Source of the DNA: Lentimicrobium sp.
GTDB lineage: Bacteria; Bacteroidota; Bacteroidia; Bacteroidales; Lentimicrobiaceae
Length of the DNA stretch: 64,000 nt
Direction: 5' to 3'
Assembly: GCA_019429275.1 (NCBI GenBank)
Contig: JAHYJC010000010.1
Span: forward strand, 1-64,000
Below, piece after piece: positions 44,288-53,584 of this stretch (positions are counted from its first letter, which is position 1; the number at the start of each line of letters is the position of its first letter). The notes under the pieces are model-generated. The model ran no database searches. It worked only from the letters and a program-made list of their open reading frames with translations, and was not told the DNA's origin. The translations under genes were made by a program, and so were the position numbers.

Positions 44288-45763
44288 TTACTCAGAGATT
44301 TCGGTATTGGAAGGTTTGAGGGCGTGAATTGAGCCTGTGTTAACAAATTCGGAATCTTTGTGGAAGATATCGAGTGCCACTACCATGGCAATAAACCCCC
44401 AGAATGGCACCGATGCTTTATCTGTATCGAGAAAGTTATTCAGAAAACCATGAATAAAATAGGTAACCAAAGCAAGCACCGAAACAAGGCTATAAAGTCT
44501 GACTTCTCGATTCCTAGCTTTTTTGTAAACCCTGATACCAGTTATAATAACTGCAATTCCAATCCATAAAATACTTAGGGTTCCAAAAACTCCCTGTTCA
44601 GAAAGCGGGCCGATGTATTCACTGTGAGCATTGCCCAAATCACCGGCATTGGTACTGATAATTGTTCTTTCTTTGGATCGCTGAAAAGGAGCATAAATAA
44701 ACTGGTAAGTTCCGGGGCCCCAGCCAAAAACAGGACGTTCTTCAAACATTCTCAAAGCCGATTGCCATCGATTGATCCTTTCAAGGTTAGATGCATCGGA
44801 CGAAATGTTATAAATAGATTGAACGTGTTCAATAAAATTGGCAGATGAATCCTGTTTATTTTTCTCGAGAGCGTATAGAATATCAGATTTAAATATATAA
44901 AATGAAGAAATAAGGATAATGATACTTCCAAATATCCATCTGAATTTGATTTTGTAAACTACCAGCACAGCAACAACAACAGAGCCTGCAACACTGACCC
45001 ATGCCGCCCTGCTGAACGAAAGATACAAGGCACCAAGCAATATTACTGATGCAAGAGCAGCATAGAGCCTGTATGTTCTTGAGCGTTCACGGTTAAAGAT
45101 AAAACCCACAAAAACAGGCACAAAGAATGCAAGAATGGCTCCATAAGCGGTATGATCATTAAAGAAAGGTTTCATTACCCAATGGCCTTGTTTTTCAGCA
45201 AAACCGAAAGATGAATGATGAAAGGTTGTGTAAATGATAACTATGGTCAGACTTGCCATATATAACCACTTGAATCTGGAAATATTTTTAACATCCTTAA
45301 ATAGAAGGATTCCAATGAAATAAAAAGGTATAACAAACCAAAGCCTGGCAGCATACGATTTGAATGAAACCAAAGGCAGTTCACTTGTTATGCTCGTGAT
45401 TAGCATCCATACAAGGCTGAAAAATATAGCAATAGAAACCGGATGAGTAAGAATTCGGCGGTCGTAGTGATTGGTAAATAATGTTTTAAGGATAAAAATG
45501 ATCATAACCCCAACCATAAGAGGTTCTGATGGCAGAGAAATTCCTATTCCTAATTCACTATCGGCAATATTGATGGCAAGAGGAGTAACAAATACGATAA
45601 ACAAAATGAGTTTATCGAGCCAAAACAGATACATCAAAGCAATGATAATTGCAACAGGAATGGCAATACCCCAAAAAAACTCTTTGGCAATAAGAAGTGA
45701 GTTCAACAGAATAAAAAGTCCGCTGAATAAATAAAACCACCTGAGTTTGAGATTAGCCAACAC
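44288..45763 (-). CDS. O-antigen ligase/polymerase family membrane protein
   Basis: 491-aa integral membrane protein with about twelve hydrophobic segments and a large periplasmic loop between residues about 300 and 400. The loop holds the Wzy_C/WaaL-type motif RINRWQSALRMFEERPVFGWGPGTYQF and an HSEY segment near residue 380. It either polymerises surface glycan repeats (Wzy) or attaches them to lipid A core (WaaL); sequence reading cannot separate these. It is last in a minus-strand cluster with two Wzz-like proteins and a flippase. Confidence 0.82.
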   Translation of the reverse strand: MLANLKLRWFYLFSGLFILLNSLLIAKEFFWGIAIPVAIIIALMYLFWLDKLILFIVFVTPLAINIADSELGIGISLPSEPLMVGVMIIFILKTLFTNHYDRRILTHPVSIAIFFSLVWMLITSITSELPLVSFKSYAARLWFVIPFYFIGILLFKDVKNISRFKWLYMASLTIVIIYTTFHHSSFGFAEKQGHWVMKPFFNDHTAYGAILAFFVPVFVGFIFNRERSRTYRLYAALASVILLGALYLSFSRAAWVSVAGSVVVAVLVVYKIKFRWIFGSIIILISSFYIFKSDILYALEKNKQDSSANFIEHVQSIYNISSDASNLERINRWQSALRMFEERPVFGWGPGTYQFIYAPFQRSKERTIISTNAGDLGNAHSEYIGPLSEQGVFGTLSILWIGIAVIITGIRVYKKARNREVRLYSLVSVLALVTYFIHGFLNNFLDTDKASVPFWGFIAMVVALDIFHKDSEFVNTGSIHALKPSNTEISE

Positions 45764-45775
45764 CGGTGTAGAAGT

Positions 45776-46786
45776 TTAATCGTTAGGATTCTTTCCTATT
45801 ACCTGTTTCAATTCATCGTTAATCTTTCTGTTTTCCATAACAGAGATAATAACTACCGCAAAAAACAAAGAGGCCGCTACAGAATAAAGGACGATAAGCC
45901 AGCGAACAGGAGTAGATTTTTTATCAGCAATTACCGGTGGAGTGATTATATTGGTAAAAGTAAAGTTTTTTGAAGCATCATAGACTGCCTTGTCAAAAGC
46001 AAGCTCAAATTCTGAATATATCCGCAGGATGTCATTTCGTCTTTGAGTTAGAATTGCCATTTGACCTGATTTTGATTCAAAATTCTCCTTCATGCGGAGC
46101 ACATCTTTCATATTGATATTTGTGGAGTTTGATCCGTCAACTGTTCGCAAATAACCACGTGTTATTTCCCTGGCCTGCGATTCATAATCAATCAACTCAT
46201 AGGTTTGTCGCAATTCTGAAAGTTCACTTTCAACACTATCAAGCTGGGCTTTTTTCTCACGCAATGTATTTCCCATGCTAATTGCAACTTCAGTATATTT
46301 TTCGCGGTGAATTGATCGGATCTTTGCATTACAAAAATCAATAATGGCCAAAACCATGTCGCGAGCAATAACGGGATCGGTATCGGTAACCACAATTTCA
46401 ATTGACTCCCACTGTGTCTTGCTTATTTTAACATTTTTATTATAAAGGTATTGCATGGTAGATTGATAATACCTGTAATTAGTATCAATACGATAATGTT
46501 TAGCCAGATCGAACTTTTTCATTATACTGTCCCTGATATCCTGAGACTGAAGCCATTGCAACATTTGTTCTGATTCACTCTCGTCAGAGTATGGTGCAAT
46601 GTTTGAAGGATACACCAAAGCGTATGACTTAAAGCGGGGTTTAATAAAAAATGAACTGGAAAAAATAGCGGCAAATAGTGCGGCAATAACAGCAATAGCA
46701 ATCAAATGCCACTTCCATTTCAGAAAGATTTTCATCATATGGATGTTACTGAAATAATTATCCATGTCGGGCTTGATGTTGTCCAT
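45776..46786 (-). CDS. Wzz/GNVR-type chain-length determinant protein (second in cluster)
   Basis: 336-aa inner-membrane protein with two transmembrane segments: LIAIAVIAALFAAIFSS near residue 30 and IVLYSVAASLFFAVVII near 300. Between them is a periplasmic coiled-coil-rich domain (VSE to IDY heptads). Wzz co-polymerases of this type set glycan chain length. The ATG at 46786 (MDNIKPDMDNYF) is preferred; an upstream in-frame start at 46924 would overlap the previous gene. No tyrosine-kinase domain is fused. It starts 20 bp after the preceding Wzz homologue ends; the two are homologous in layout and in the (K)FDLxKHYRI motif. Confidence 0.83.
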   Translation of the reverse strand: MDNIKPDMDNYFSNIHMMKIFLKWKWHLIAIAVIAALFAAIFSSSFFIKPRFKSYALVYPSNIAPYSDESESEQMLQWLQSQDIRDSIMKKFDLAKHYRIDTNYRYYQSTMQYLYNKNVKISKTQWESIEIVVTDTDPVIARDMVLAIIDFCNAKIRSIHREKYTEVAISMGNTLREKKAQLDSVESELSELRQTYELIDYESQAREITRGYLRTVDGSNSTNINMKDVLRMKENFESKSGQMAILTQRRNDILRIYSEFELAFDKAVYDASKNFTFTNIITPPVIADKKSTPVRWLIVLYSVAASLFFAVVIISVMENRKINDELKQVIGKNPND

Positions 46787-46806
46787 TATGCTGATTTTAA
46801 GTCTTT

Positions 46807-47853
46807 TTAAATCAAATGAGCTTTTTTTTTTAATAAACTGGTTTTCCCTAATTTTTCCAGACTGATGATGACCAGAACAGAAATAAGGAATGCTGAAATG
46901 GTTGAAACTAAAACAATAATCCAACGCACAGGGTAAGATTTTTTCTCGGCTTTATAAGCTGATTCAACAACAAATTTCTGAGGCAGATTTTCACTGGCAT
47001 CAACTTTAGCTTCTTCGTAACGAGCTTTCAGGTAGCTCAACTGTTTTTTCTCATGCTCCAGCATATCGCGCAATGAAACATAGGCTCCACCAAACCTGGC
47101 CAAAACCGAAAGTCTGTCCTCAAGAGCATTTATACCTGAAGTATTTCCGCGGGCAATTTCAATGGCAAGCTGCTGATTCAGCATTTCGGATTGAGATTCA
47201 TAATCGTAAACTCCTAATTCTCTGATTTTGCGTAATGAATCTTCCATAAACGCAATTTCATTTCTGAGTTTGAAATATTCCTGTTCAACAATTTGAAACC
47301 CTTTAATTGCCCTCTCTTTTTGCATGGCATTTTTGGTAGAATCCAACAACTCGGAGATTGAATTTGCAATATTTGCTGCCATTTGAGGATCACGGTCCAA
47401 TACAGTGATTTTGACAGCCATAAATTCAGTTCTTCTGAAAGTAATATTACTTTCATACCTTCGGTTTAGTTCAGTGTTCTTAAACTTTGAAGTCGGACTA
47501 ATCCTATAATGCTTTAAAAGATCGAATTTTTCAATGACTTTATCCCTGATCTTACTGGAACTGAGAATTTGCAACATTTGTTCAGTTTGTTCATCCTCTC
47601 CGAATTCGAGAATATCGGTTTTAGCGGCAGGCTGATCTGTAAGTAGCGCTCTGGATACAGAGTTACTTGAAACAGGAAATAAAACAACTGTTGACCTATA
47701 AAGTGGTGTAATAAACCATGGAGAAGAAAATAAAACAGCAAGAATTGCCGCAATCAAGCTGATGATAATCAGGTGTTTACGCCAAGAGTATAGAAACATT
47801 CCAAGACTGGATGAGTCAAAATCCCTGATTTCTGAAAACTTTTTCTCCGACAT
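46807..47853 (-). CDS. Wzz/GNVR-type chain-length determinant protein (first in cluster)
   Basis: 348-aa paralogue of the next gene, with transmembrane segments LIIISLIAAILAVLFSS near residue 30 and IIVLVSTISAFLISVLVII near 325, a coiled-coil middle region and the shared KFDLLKHYRI motif. The ATG at 47853 (MSEKKFSEIRDF) is chosen. An upstream TTG at 47883 would lie inside the promoter box TATCTTTG at 47881-47888. Two tandem Wzz genes without a Wza-like outer-membrane exporter are notable; they may pair with different polymers or form a hetero-oligomer. Confidence 0.83.
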   Translation of the reverse strand: MSEKKFSEIRDFDSSSLGMFLYSWRKHLIIISLIAAILAVLFSSPWFITPLYRSTVVLFPVSSNSVSRALLTDQPAAKTDILEFGEDEQTEQMLQILSSSKIRDKVIEKFDLLKHYRISPTSKFKNTELNRRYESNITFRRTEFMAVKITVLDRDPQMAANIANSISELLDSTKNAMQKERAIKGFQIVEQEYFKLRNEIAFMEDSLRKIRELGVYDYESQSEMLNQQLAIEIARGNTSGINALEDRLSVLARFGGAYVSLRDMLEHEKKQLSYLKARYEEAKVDASENLPQKFVVESAYKAEKKSYPVRWIIVLVSTISAFLISVLVIISLEKLGKTSLLKKKAHLI

Positions 47854-47880
47854 GTGGAATGTTGGTTCGTTTAAGGGTGC

Positions 47881-47888
47881 CAAAGATA
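47881..47888 (-). promoter_or_regulatory. Candidate -7 box for the Wzz-like pair
   Basis: Minus-strand TATCTTTG, about 27 bp before the ATG at 47853. A -33 CAAA (47913-47916 on the plus strand) is 24 bp away, longer than usual. Confidence 0.45.
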
Positions 47889-48002
47889 TAAAAATAATTC
47901 ACTATTTTAAACCAAAAGCCAGTTTCATATAATGATATATTTTCAGATTTTATCAAAAGAAAAATTCCACAACAAAAAATAAAAAACATAAACTGCAGAA
48001 AA

Positions 48003-49454
48003 TCATATAATGGTTCCCTTTAGTATACCTATGAAAGTCTTTATATTAAGCAACCTAAGAAGTCCGGCCAAAATAACAGAAGCAAAAATGACAATAAAAA
48101 CTGATTTTATCCAGGAAAATGGAAGCATTTGTGCGAAACTATTGATAGAAATTACTCCTGTAAAAAATACCAATAATCGAAGAATAAAACTGAAATTAAT
48201 TTTGAAACCAAAGAAGATCGTTGCCAGAATTACCTGAACCACAGCCATTACCCCTTGAGTAATTAAACTTGTCCATGCCGAACCCAGGGCTCCATATCTG
48301 GGAATCAGCACCAGATTCAGCGAAATATTCAGGATCATGCCTCCTGCAGCTACAAAATTCAATTGTTTGAGGTTACCGTTTGCCGTAAGGAGGGTACCAA
48401 AAATATAGGTAGTTGATATGGCTATAAAACATCCCATTAAAATACTAAAAACCTTAGCCGACTCATAAATATAATGCTCATACATCAAATCCATAATTGG
48501 ATAGCTGTAAAAATATGAGGTTACAGAAAAAATAACCGATACAACAAAAAGTAAAGTAAACGACAATTTTGAAAGATCGTCAACGCGTTCACTTTTCTTA
48601 ATTAACCGCGCAAAAATTGGTAACAAGAGCACAGAAAAAAGGTAAGCGATATTGTTCAGGGCATCCAGCAGCCGATATGCATGTGCGTAGATTCCGGCCT
48701 GTAAGTTTCCTTCATCCTTCGGCAAAAGCCCTTTAAGCATAACCGAATCGATGCGGTTATAGAAAGTCATAAGAAGTACAAGTATAGCAAAAGGAAGACT
48801 TTGCTTAACAATCACCATGAAAAAAGGATAATTCCAGTTTAGTTTTCTGAAGGAGGCTTTGCGAATAACTATCCATAGCGCAACCATTGCAGTTACAAGG
48901 TAGGATGCCGTTTGCGCATAAACAAACCACTCTATCCTGAATTGTTTTTCAGTTACTCTGCCCCAGAGTAAAACACTACATATTACAATCATCAGAATTC
49001 TGTCGAGCACCGAAATAACACTGTCTGTCTTAAAAAGCAATAGCGCTGAGATATTAGACCGCAGATACAAAATAAAGGATATAAAAAACTGATTTAATCC
49101 CAGTAATGCAAGAATCCATAATTCATTTCCCCTGAAACCCCATAAAATACCTGACAAAAAAGTCACTAAAAAATAAACAATTGCAAGCAATAACTTTATG
49201 ATAAGTATGCTTGAAAAATGCTTGTTCAGCAGTTGAGTGTTTTGCGCTATATTCTTATTATTGAAATTGGTTATTCCAAAATCAAGAAGAATATTAAACA
49301 GAAAAGAAAAATTAAACACAACGAAATAGAAGCCAAAATCCTCAGCTCCAACCACATTCTGCACTGTACGATCAACCCCAAATATCCAGAAGGGTTTGAT
49401 TAAAAGGTTCAGAAACAGAAGAAAACCCAGATTGGTTATAAATTTTCGTTGCAT
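48003..49454 (-). CDS. Polysaccharide flippase (Wzx/MATE-like)
   Basis: 483-aa integral membrane protein with about 12-14 predicted hydrophobic helices from the start (FITNLGFLLFLNLLIKPFWIFGVDR) to the end, matching the oligosaccharide flippase family that moves undecaprenyl-linked glycan units across the inner membrane. It contains the typical FYNRIDSVML stretch near residue 230 and the central LLDALNNIAYLFSVLLLPIFARL (in two parts). It heads the minus-strand cluster wzx, wzz, wzz, wzy/waaL with 119 bp before the next gene. Divergent from a glycosyltransferase. Confidence 0.85.
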   Translation of the reverse strand: MQRKFITNLGFLLFLNLLIKPFWIFGVDRTVQNVVGAEDFGFYFVVFNFSFLFNILLDFGITNFNNKNIAQNTQLLNKHFSSILIIKLLLAIVYFLVTFLSGILWGFRGNELWILALLGLNQFFISFILYLRSNISALLLFKTDSVISVLDRILMIVICSVLLWGRVTEKQFRIEWFVYAQTASYLVTAMVALWIVIRKASFRKLNWNYPFFMVIVKQSLPFAILVLLMTFYNRIDSVMLKGLLPKDEGNLQAGIYAHAYRLLDALNNIAYLFSVLLLPIFARLIKKSERVDDLSKLSFTLLFVVSVIFSVTSYFYSYPIMDLMYEHYIYESAKVFSILMGCFIAISTTYIFGTLLTANGNLKQLNFVAAGGMILNISLNLVLIPRYGALGSAWTSLITQGVMAVVQVILATIFFGFKINFSFILRLLVFFTGVISINSFAQMLPFSWIKSVFIVIFASVILAGLLRLLNIKTFIGILKGTII

Positions 49455-49466
49455 GCTTTTTTATTT

Positions 49467-49485
49467 GACCATTAATATTATGGTC
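49467..49485. repeat. Imperfect palindrome between flippase and glycosyltransferase
   Basis: GACCAT (49467-49472) and ATGGTC (49480-49485) around seven AT bases, 13 bp before the flippase ATG. It may be an operator for the divergent surface-glycan genes; no T run argues against a terminator. Confidence 0.35.
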
Positions 49486-49616
49486 TGACTGAGCTTACCC
49501 TTAACTGCACGAGCAGCTTTTACTAAGCAATTATGCTTAAATTTGCACAAAAATATAATTAATATTTAATATTCTTTCACCTTTGGTGAATAAAACAAAA
49601 CCAAAATTAATACGCA

Positions 49617-50747
49617 TTGAACATTGTTGTAAATACACGATTATTGCTTCATGGCCGGCTTGAGGGTATTGGCTGGTTTACTTATGAAAACTTACAACGA
49701 ATAGTACTTGCTCATCCCGAGCATAATTTTTTCTTTTTATTTGACAGGCCATACCACAAAGAATTTATTTTCAGCCACAACATTACACCTATAGTTATTG
49801 GTCCACCGGCACGCCATCCGTTGCTTTACTTTATTTGGTTTGAGGTTTCGGTGAGGTATATGCTCAATAAACTCAAGGCCGATCTGTTCCTTTCGCCCGA
49901 TGGCTATCTCTCACTGGGATCGAAAGTACCTTCCATTGCCGTTTTCCATGATCTAAATTTTGAGCACTACCCAGCCGACCTGCCTTTTGCAGAGCGATGG
50001 TATTACCGGACTTTTTTCAGAAAATACGCAAAAAAGGCAAATCGGATTGCTACGGTTTCCGAATTTTCAAAAAATGATATACAAAAGCAATACGGCATCG
50101 ATGAGTCGAAAATTGATGTGGTTTATAACGGTGCCGGCGAGTTTTACTGCCCGGTGAATGAAGAAATAAAAGTAGCAACCCGCAACAGTTTTACCAATGG
50201 TCGTCCTTATTTTTTCTTTGTCGGTTCACTGCATCCCAGAAAAAATTTAGTGAACCTGTTCAGAGCTTTCGATTTGTTTAAAGAGGAGAATCAAACCGAA
50301 CATGTACTTTTACTCGCTGGCGCAAAAAAATGGTGGACAGGAGAGATCGCTTCTGTTTATGAGTCAATGAAAAACAAGGACACCATTATTTTTGCCGGAA
50401 GGTTATCGTCTGAAGAAATGAACAATGTTATGGGTTCGGCCGAGGCTTTAACTTATGTGTCATACTTTGAAGGCTTTGGAATTCCAATTGTTGAGGCATT
50501 CAGATGTGGCACACCGGTAATTACTTCCAATTGCACCTCAATGCCCGAAGTAGGTGGAAATGCGGTTTTATTAACAGATCCTTTCAATCCTGAGGATATT
50601 GCCAGAGCCATGAAAGAGGTAGTAAAAGATGAAAGTCTCAGAAACCGTTTAATACAGGAGGGCTTTGTAAGGGCGAAGGTATTTACCTGGAATAAATCGG
50701 CTGAAAGGCTGTGGCAGTGCATTGAAAAGGTACTCAGGCCTGAATAG
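49617..50747 (+). CDS. Glycosyltransferase family 4 protein
   Basis: 376-aa GT-B-fold glycosyltransferase. NTRLLLHGRLEGIGWF near residue 6 is typical of a GT4 subgroup that recognises a nucleotide-sugar donor. IAVFHDLNFEHY near 108, IATVSEFSKNDI near 145, FVGSLHPRKNL near 200 and the donor-site YFEGFGIPIVEAF near 281 with AVLLTDPFNPEDIA are visible. The start is TTG, no in-frame ATG being available near the conserved beginning. Sugar specificity unknown. It overlaps putP by 14 bp at the 3' end, convergent. Confidence 0.88.
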   Translation: MNIVVNTRLLLHGRLEGIGWFTYENLQRIVLAHPEHNFFFLFDRPYHKEFIFSHNITPIVIGPPARHPLLYFIWFEVSVRYMLNKLKADLFLSPDGYLSLGSKVPSIAVFHDLNFEHYPADLPFAERWYYRTFFRKYAKKANRIATVSEFSKNDIQKQYGIDESKIDVVYNGAGEFYCPVNEEIKVATRNSFTNGRPYFFFVGSLHPRKNLVNLFRAFDLFKEENQTEHVLLLAGAKKWWTGEIASVYESMKNKDTIIFAGRLSSEEMNNVMGSAEALTYVSYFEGFGIPIVEAFRCGTPVITSNCTSMPEVGGNAVLLTDPFNPEDIARAMKEVVKDESLRNRLIQEGFVRAKVFTWNKSAERLWQCIEKVLRPE

Positions 50748-52176
50748 GACTTTCTGATTTACTGAATGTAATCAGGCTAACGACAACAGCTGCTGCAAAA
50801 GCAAGCACAAAAGAAGCAAAGCGCGCCGAAAGGTTTTGATCAAGCAATGAAATTTCTGTCCAGACAATGGTAACAACTGTGCCGGTTACCATTCCAGCAA
50901 ATACTCCCTGCCATGTGATTTTCTTCCACCAAAGCATCAACAAGAGTGCTGGCCCGAAAGCAGATCCCAATCCCGCCCAGGCATAGGAAACCATTGAAAA
51001 AATGAGTTTGCCTGAAGTGGCTGCCACCGCAAATGCTGCCAAACCTACAAGAAGAGTAACAATCCTGCTCAAGTTAACCATTGATTTAGGTGACAGTTTA
51101 ACCTTCAATATGTTACGGAAAAAATCTTCAGAAACTGTTGAAGAAATAACCAGAAGTTGTCCATCGGCTGTTGACATCATGGCGGCAATGGCAGCTGAAA
51201 TCAACAGACCGGCAATCCAGGGTGGCAGAAGATGATTAGCAAGGTGGGGCATAACTTTTTCAACATCATCAAAGTAGCCTTGTCCAAATAAGGCCAGGCC
51301 TACCAAACCGATAATAAATGCTCCGGCAAATGCCGGCACTGCCCACATAAAAGCGATCCGCCTGCTTTTTTTTATTTTACCGGGATCTTTTATAGACATG
51401 AACTTGGTTAAAAGATGAGGCTGCCCCATATAACCAAACGCCCAGCTTAAACCGCCAATGACTGTAGCAACTGCGGCCCAGCCGTGTTTTCCTCCGGTAA
51501 GGTCAAGGTAAGATCCTCCAACGCTTCTAATCGCCGACTGAAGAGTGTACCCTTCTGAAGAAACTTCTATTAAACCTACTACCGGAACCAACACAAGAGC
51601 ACCAAACATCAGCAATGCCTGCACAAAATCTGTCCAGACTACGGCGACAAAACCGCCCAGCATTGTGTATAAAATGATCACAACAGCGCCCAAAATCATT
51701 CCCGTGTATGGATTGATGCCAAAAGTAACATTCAACACTTTGCCAGCCCCGTTGAATTGTGCTGCCAGGTAAAAAGTAAAGAAAAAGATAATAATGAGCA
51801 TGGCGGTGAACCGCACAATCAGGTTTCCTTTAGGAAAGTGGTTGGCAAAAACATCGGGAAGTGTAATGGCATTAAATTTTTCAGACTGCCTTCTGATTTG
51901 TTCCGCAACTGTATACCAGTAAAAAAATATACCCATCAGGCAACCCATAGCTGTCCAGATTTCAACTATTCCCAAAGCAAGGGCGGCTCCCGGCAATCCG
52001 AGCAAAAGCCAGGCCGATTCACCCGAAGATCGCTCAGAAAGTGCAACAACCCATGAATTCATTTTTCGGCCACCCAAAAAATAATCAGCATTGGTTTCAT
52101 TTCTTCGATAAGCAAAAATGCCAATGCCCATCATGACAATCAGATATATGATAAATCCAATTAAAGTTGCGCTCAT
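50734..52176 (-). CDS. putP: Sodium/proline symporter (SSS family)
   Basis: 480-aa membrane transporter with 13 predicted helices of the sodium:solute symporter fold. NADYFLGGRKMNSWVVALSERSSG (two parts, residues 28-52) is the start pattern of PutP-like proteins. The GAAL signature region, GGFVAVVWTDFVQALL near 170, LSWAFGYMGQPHLLTKFM near 248 and AAMMSTADGQLLVISSTVSEDFF near 332 are also diagnostic. Proline is the likely substrate, fitting the proline dehydrogenase at 29349, but related pantothenate or solute symporters cannot be excluded. Confidence 0.88.
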   Translation of the reverse strand: MSATLIGFIIYLIVMMGIGIFAYRRNETNADYFLGGRKMNSWVVALSERSSGESAWLLLGLPGAALALGIVEIWTAMGCLMGIFFYWYTVAEQIRRQSEKFNAITLPDVFANHFPKGNLIVRFTAMLIIIFFFTFYLAAQFNGAGKVLNVTFGINPYTGMILGAVVIILYTMLGGFVAVVWTDFVQALLMFGALVLVPVVGLIEVSSEGYTLQSAIRSVGGSYLDLTGGKHGWAAVATVIGGLSWAFGYMGQPHLLTKFMSIKDPGKIKKSRRIAFMWAVPAFAGAFIIGLVGLALFGQGYFDDVEKVMPHLANHLLPPWIAGLLISAAIAAMMSTADGQLLVISSTVSEDFFRNILKVKLSPKSMVNLSRIVTLLVGLAAFAVAATSGKLIFSMVSYAWAGLGSAFGPALLLMLWWKKITWQGVFAGMVTGTVVTIVWTEISLLDQNLSARFASFVLAFAAAVVVSLITFSKSESPIQA

Positions 52177-52269
52177 ATTATATAGTCTTCAGTTTCTGCC
52201 TGCTAATTTATCTGAAAGTTTTCAGGAGATAAAACAACAGTTACAGAAAAAATTCAACACATAGTAAGA

Positions 52270-53298
52270 TCATACGATATTCACTTCCGGCTCCAGATGA
52301 ATTCCAAATTTATCATTTACAGATAAAATAATTCTGGAAGCCAATGAAACTATCTCTTTTCCGGATGCGTTACCATAATTAACAAGAACCAAAGCCTGAT
52401 TTTTGTGAACACCGGCATCACCTTCCCTGTAGCCCTTCCATCCACATTTTTCAATCATCCAGCCGGCAGCCAACTTAACACCCTCAACTGATGGATATGA
52501 AGGTATATCAGGATATTTCTCCTTCAAAGAAAGGAACTTTTCCATGCTGATAACAGGATTCTTGAAAAAACTGCCTGCATTTCCAATCTCCTTCGGATCA
52601 GGCAATTTGCTTGTTCTTATGTTGATTACAGCTTCAGCAACCGACCTTATATCAGCTGGCTTTTTCATCATAGCCAGTTGCTCGTTGATTGCACCATACG
52701 TAGTATTGATGGTTGGTTTTTTTTCGAGACGGAATGTTACTGAAAGTATCAGGTATTGTCCTTTGAGTTCTGATTTAAAAATACTGTTTCGGTAACCAAA
52801 CCTACATTCTGCATTGCTAAATTCGCGAAACTCACCACTCTTCAATGAAACAGCATCCAGCATGTAGAACGTATCTTTAATCTCAACTCCGTAGGCTCCA
52901 ATATTCTGTATGGGGGCACTACCCACGTTGCCGGGAATAAGGCTAAGGTTTTCCAGTCCGCCAAAATTATGAAGAACACAATATTGTACGAAATCATTCC
53001 AATTTTCACCGGCCATTCCACTTACGTAAACGAACTCATCATCCTGATCAACAATTTCAATACCTTTGGTGGCGATATGAACCACGAGACCTTCATAATT
53101 TCCGGCAAATAAAACATTACTTCCTCCGCCCAGAAAAAGCACTTTTTCATTCCTCCCGTTTATTTCTCTGAGTAATTCCGGTATCTGCTTTTCGGAATCA
53201 ATTTTTGCAAAATCCGAAGCTTTCACATCCATCCCGAAGGTGTTGTAAGCCTTAAGGTTGAAATCTTTATAGATTGCCAAAGACGAAATTCTGTTCAT
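52270..53298 (-). CDS. murB: UDP-N-acetylenolpyruvoylglucosamine reductase
   Basis: 342-aa FAD enzyme reducing UDP-GlcNAc-enolpyruvate in peptidoglycan synthesis. FAD loop LGGGSNVLF near residue 55, SLIPGNVGSAPIQNIGAYGVE near 115 in two parts, catalytic Ser in NAGSFFKNP near 225 and the C-terminal Glu of HLEPEVNIV. It is of the longer type I (E. coli-like). The ATG at 53298 is preferred to 53331 because the promoter -7 box lies between them; the message is probably leaderless. Confidence 0.95.
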   Translation of the reverse strand: MNRISSLAIYKDFNLKAYNTFGMDVKASDFAKIDSEKQIPELLREINGRNEKVLFLGGGSNVLFAGNYEGLVVHIATKGIEIVDQDDEFVYVSGMAGENWNDFVQYCVLHNFGGLENLSLIPGNVGSAPIQNIGAYGVEIKDTFYMLDAVSLKSGEFREFSNAECRFGYRNSIFKSELKGQYLILSVTFRLEKKPTINTTYGAINEQLAMMKKPADIRSVAEAVINIRTSKLPDPKEIGNAGSFFKNPVISMEKFLSLKEKYPDIPSYPSVEGVKLAAGWMIEKCGWKGYREGDAGVHKNQALVLVNYGNASGKEIVSLASRIILSVNDKFGIHLEPEVNIV

Positions 53299-53302
53299 AT
53301 TG

Positions 53303-53332
53303 CAAATGTATGCAGATTGAGTGAAAATCAAA
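53303..53332 (-). promoter_or_regulatory. murB promoter overlapping its start region
   Basis: Minus-strand TTTG (53332-53329) and TACATTTG (53310-53303) with an 18-bp spacer, followed by CAAT and ATG. Transcription would begin at or beside the start codon. Confidence 0.65.
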
Positions 53333-53548
53333 CCGGATTTATCAGCTGATTTTATTGGTGTTAAGCTACATAATTAATCCTATAATGCTAAAAATACCAG
53401 TTGAATTTTAATTTAAAGAAAAAATCTACAATGATTTTTATCAGAATGTTTTAACTTCGATTCTCATCAGAAAAAATAAAAAAAGGCGAAAGAAAATACC
53501 TCAAAGCATAATTTTACGTAATAACAATAAAATTTAGATAAAATCAGG

Positions 53549-53556
53549 TATTTTTG
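53549..53556 (+). promoter_or_regulatory. Candidate -7 box for the glycosyltransferase pair
   Basis: TATTTTTG, 28 bp before the TTG start at 53585. No good -33 box is seen. Confidence 0.35.
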
Positions 53557-53584
53557 CGAACCAAATCGTGTTGCTTTCCGCATT

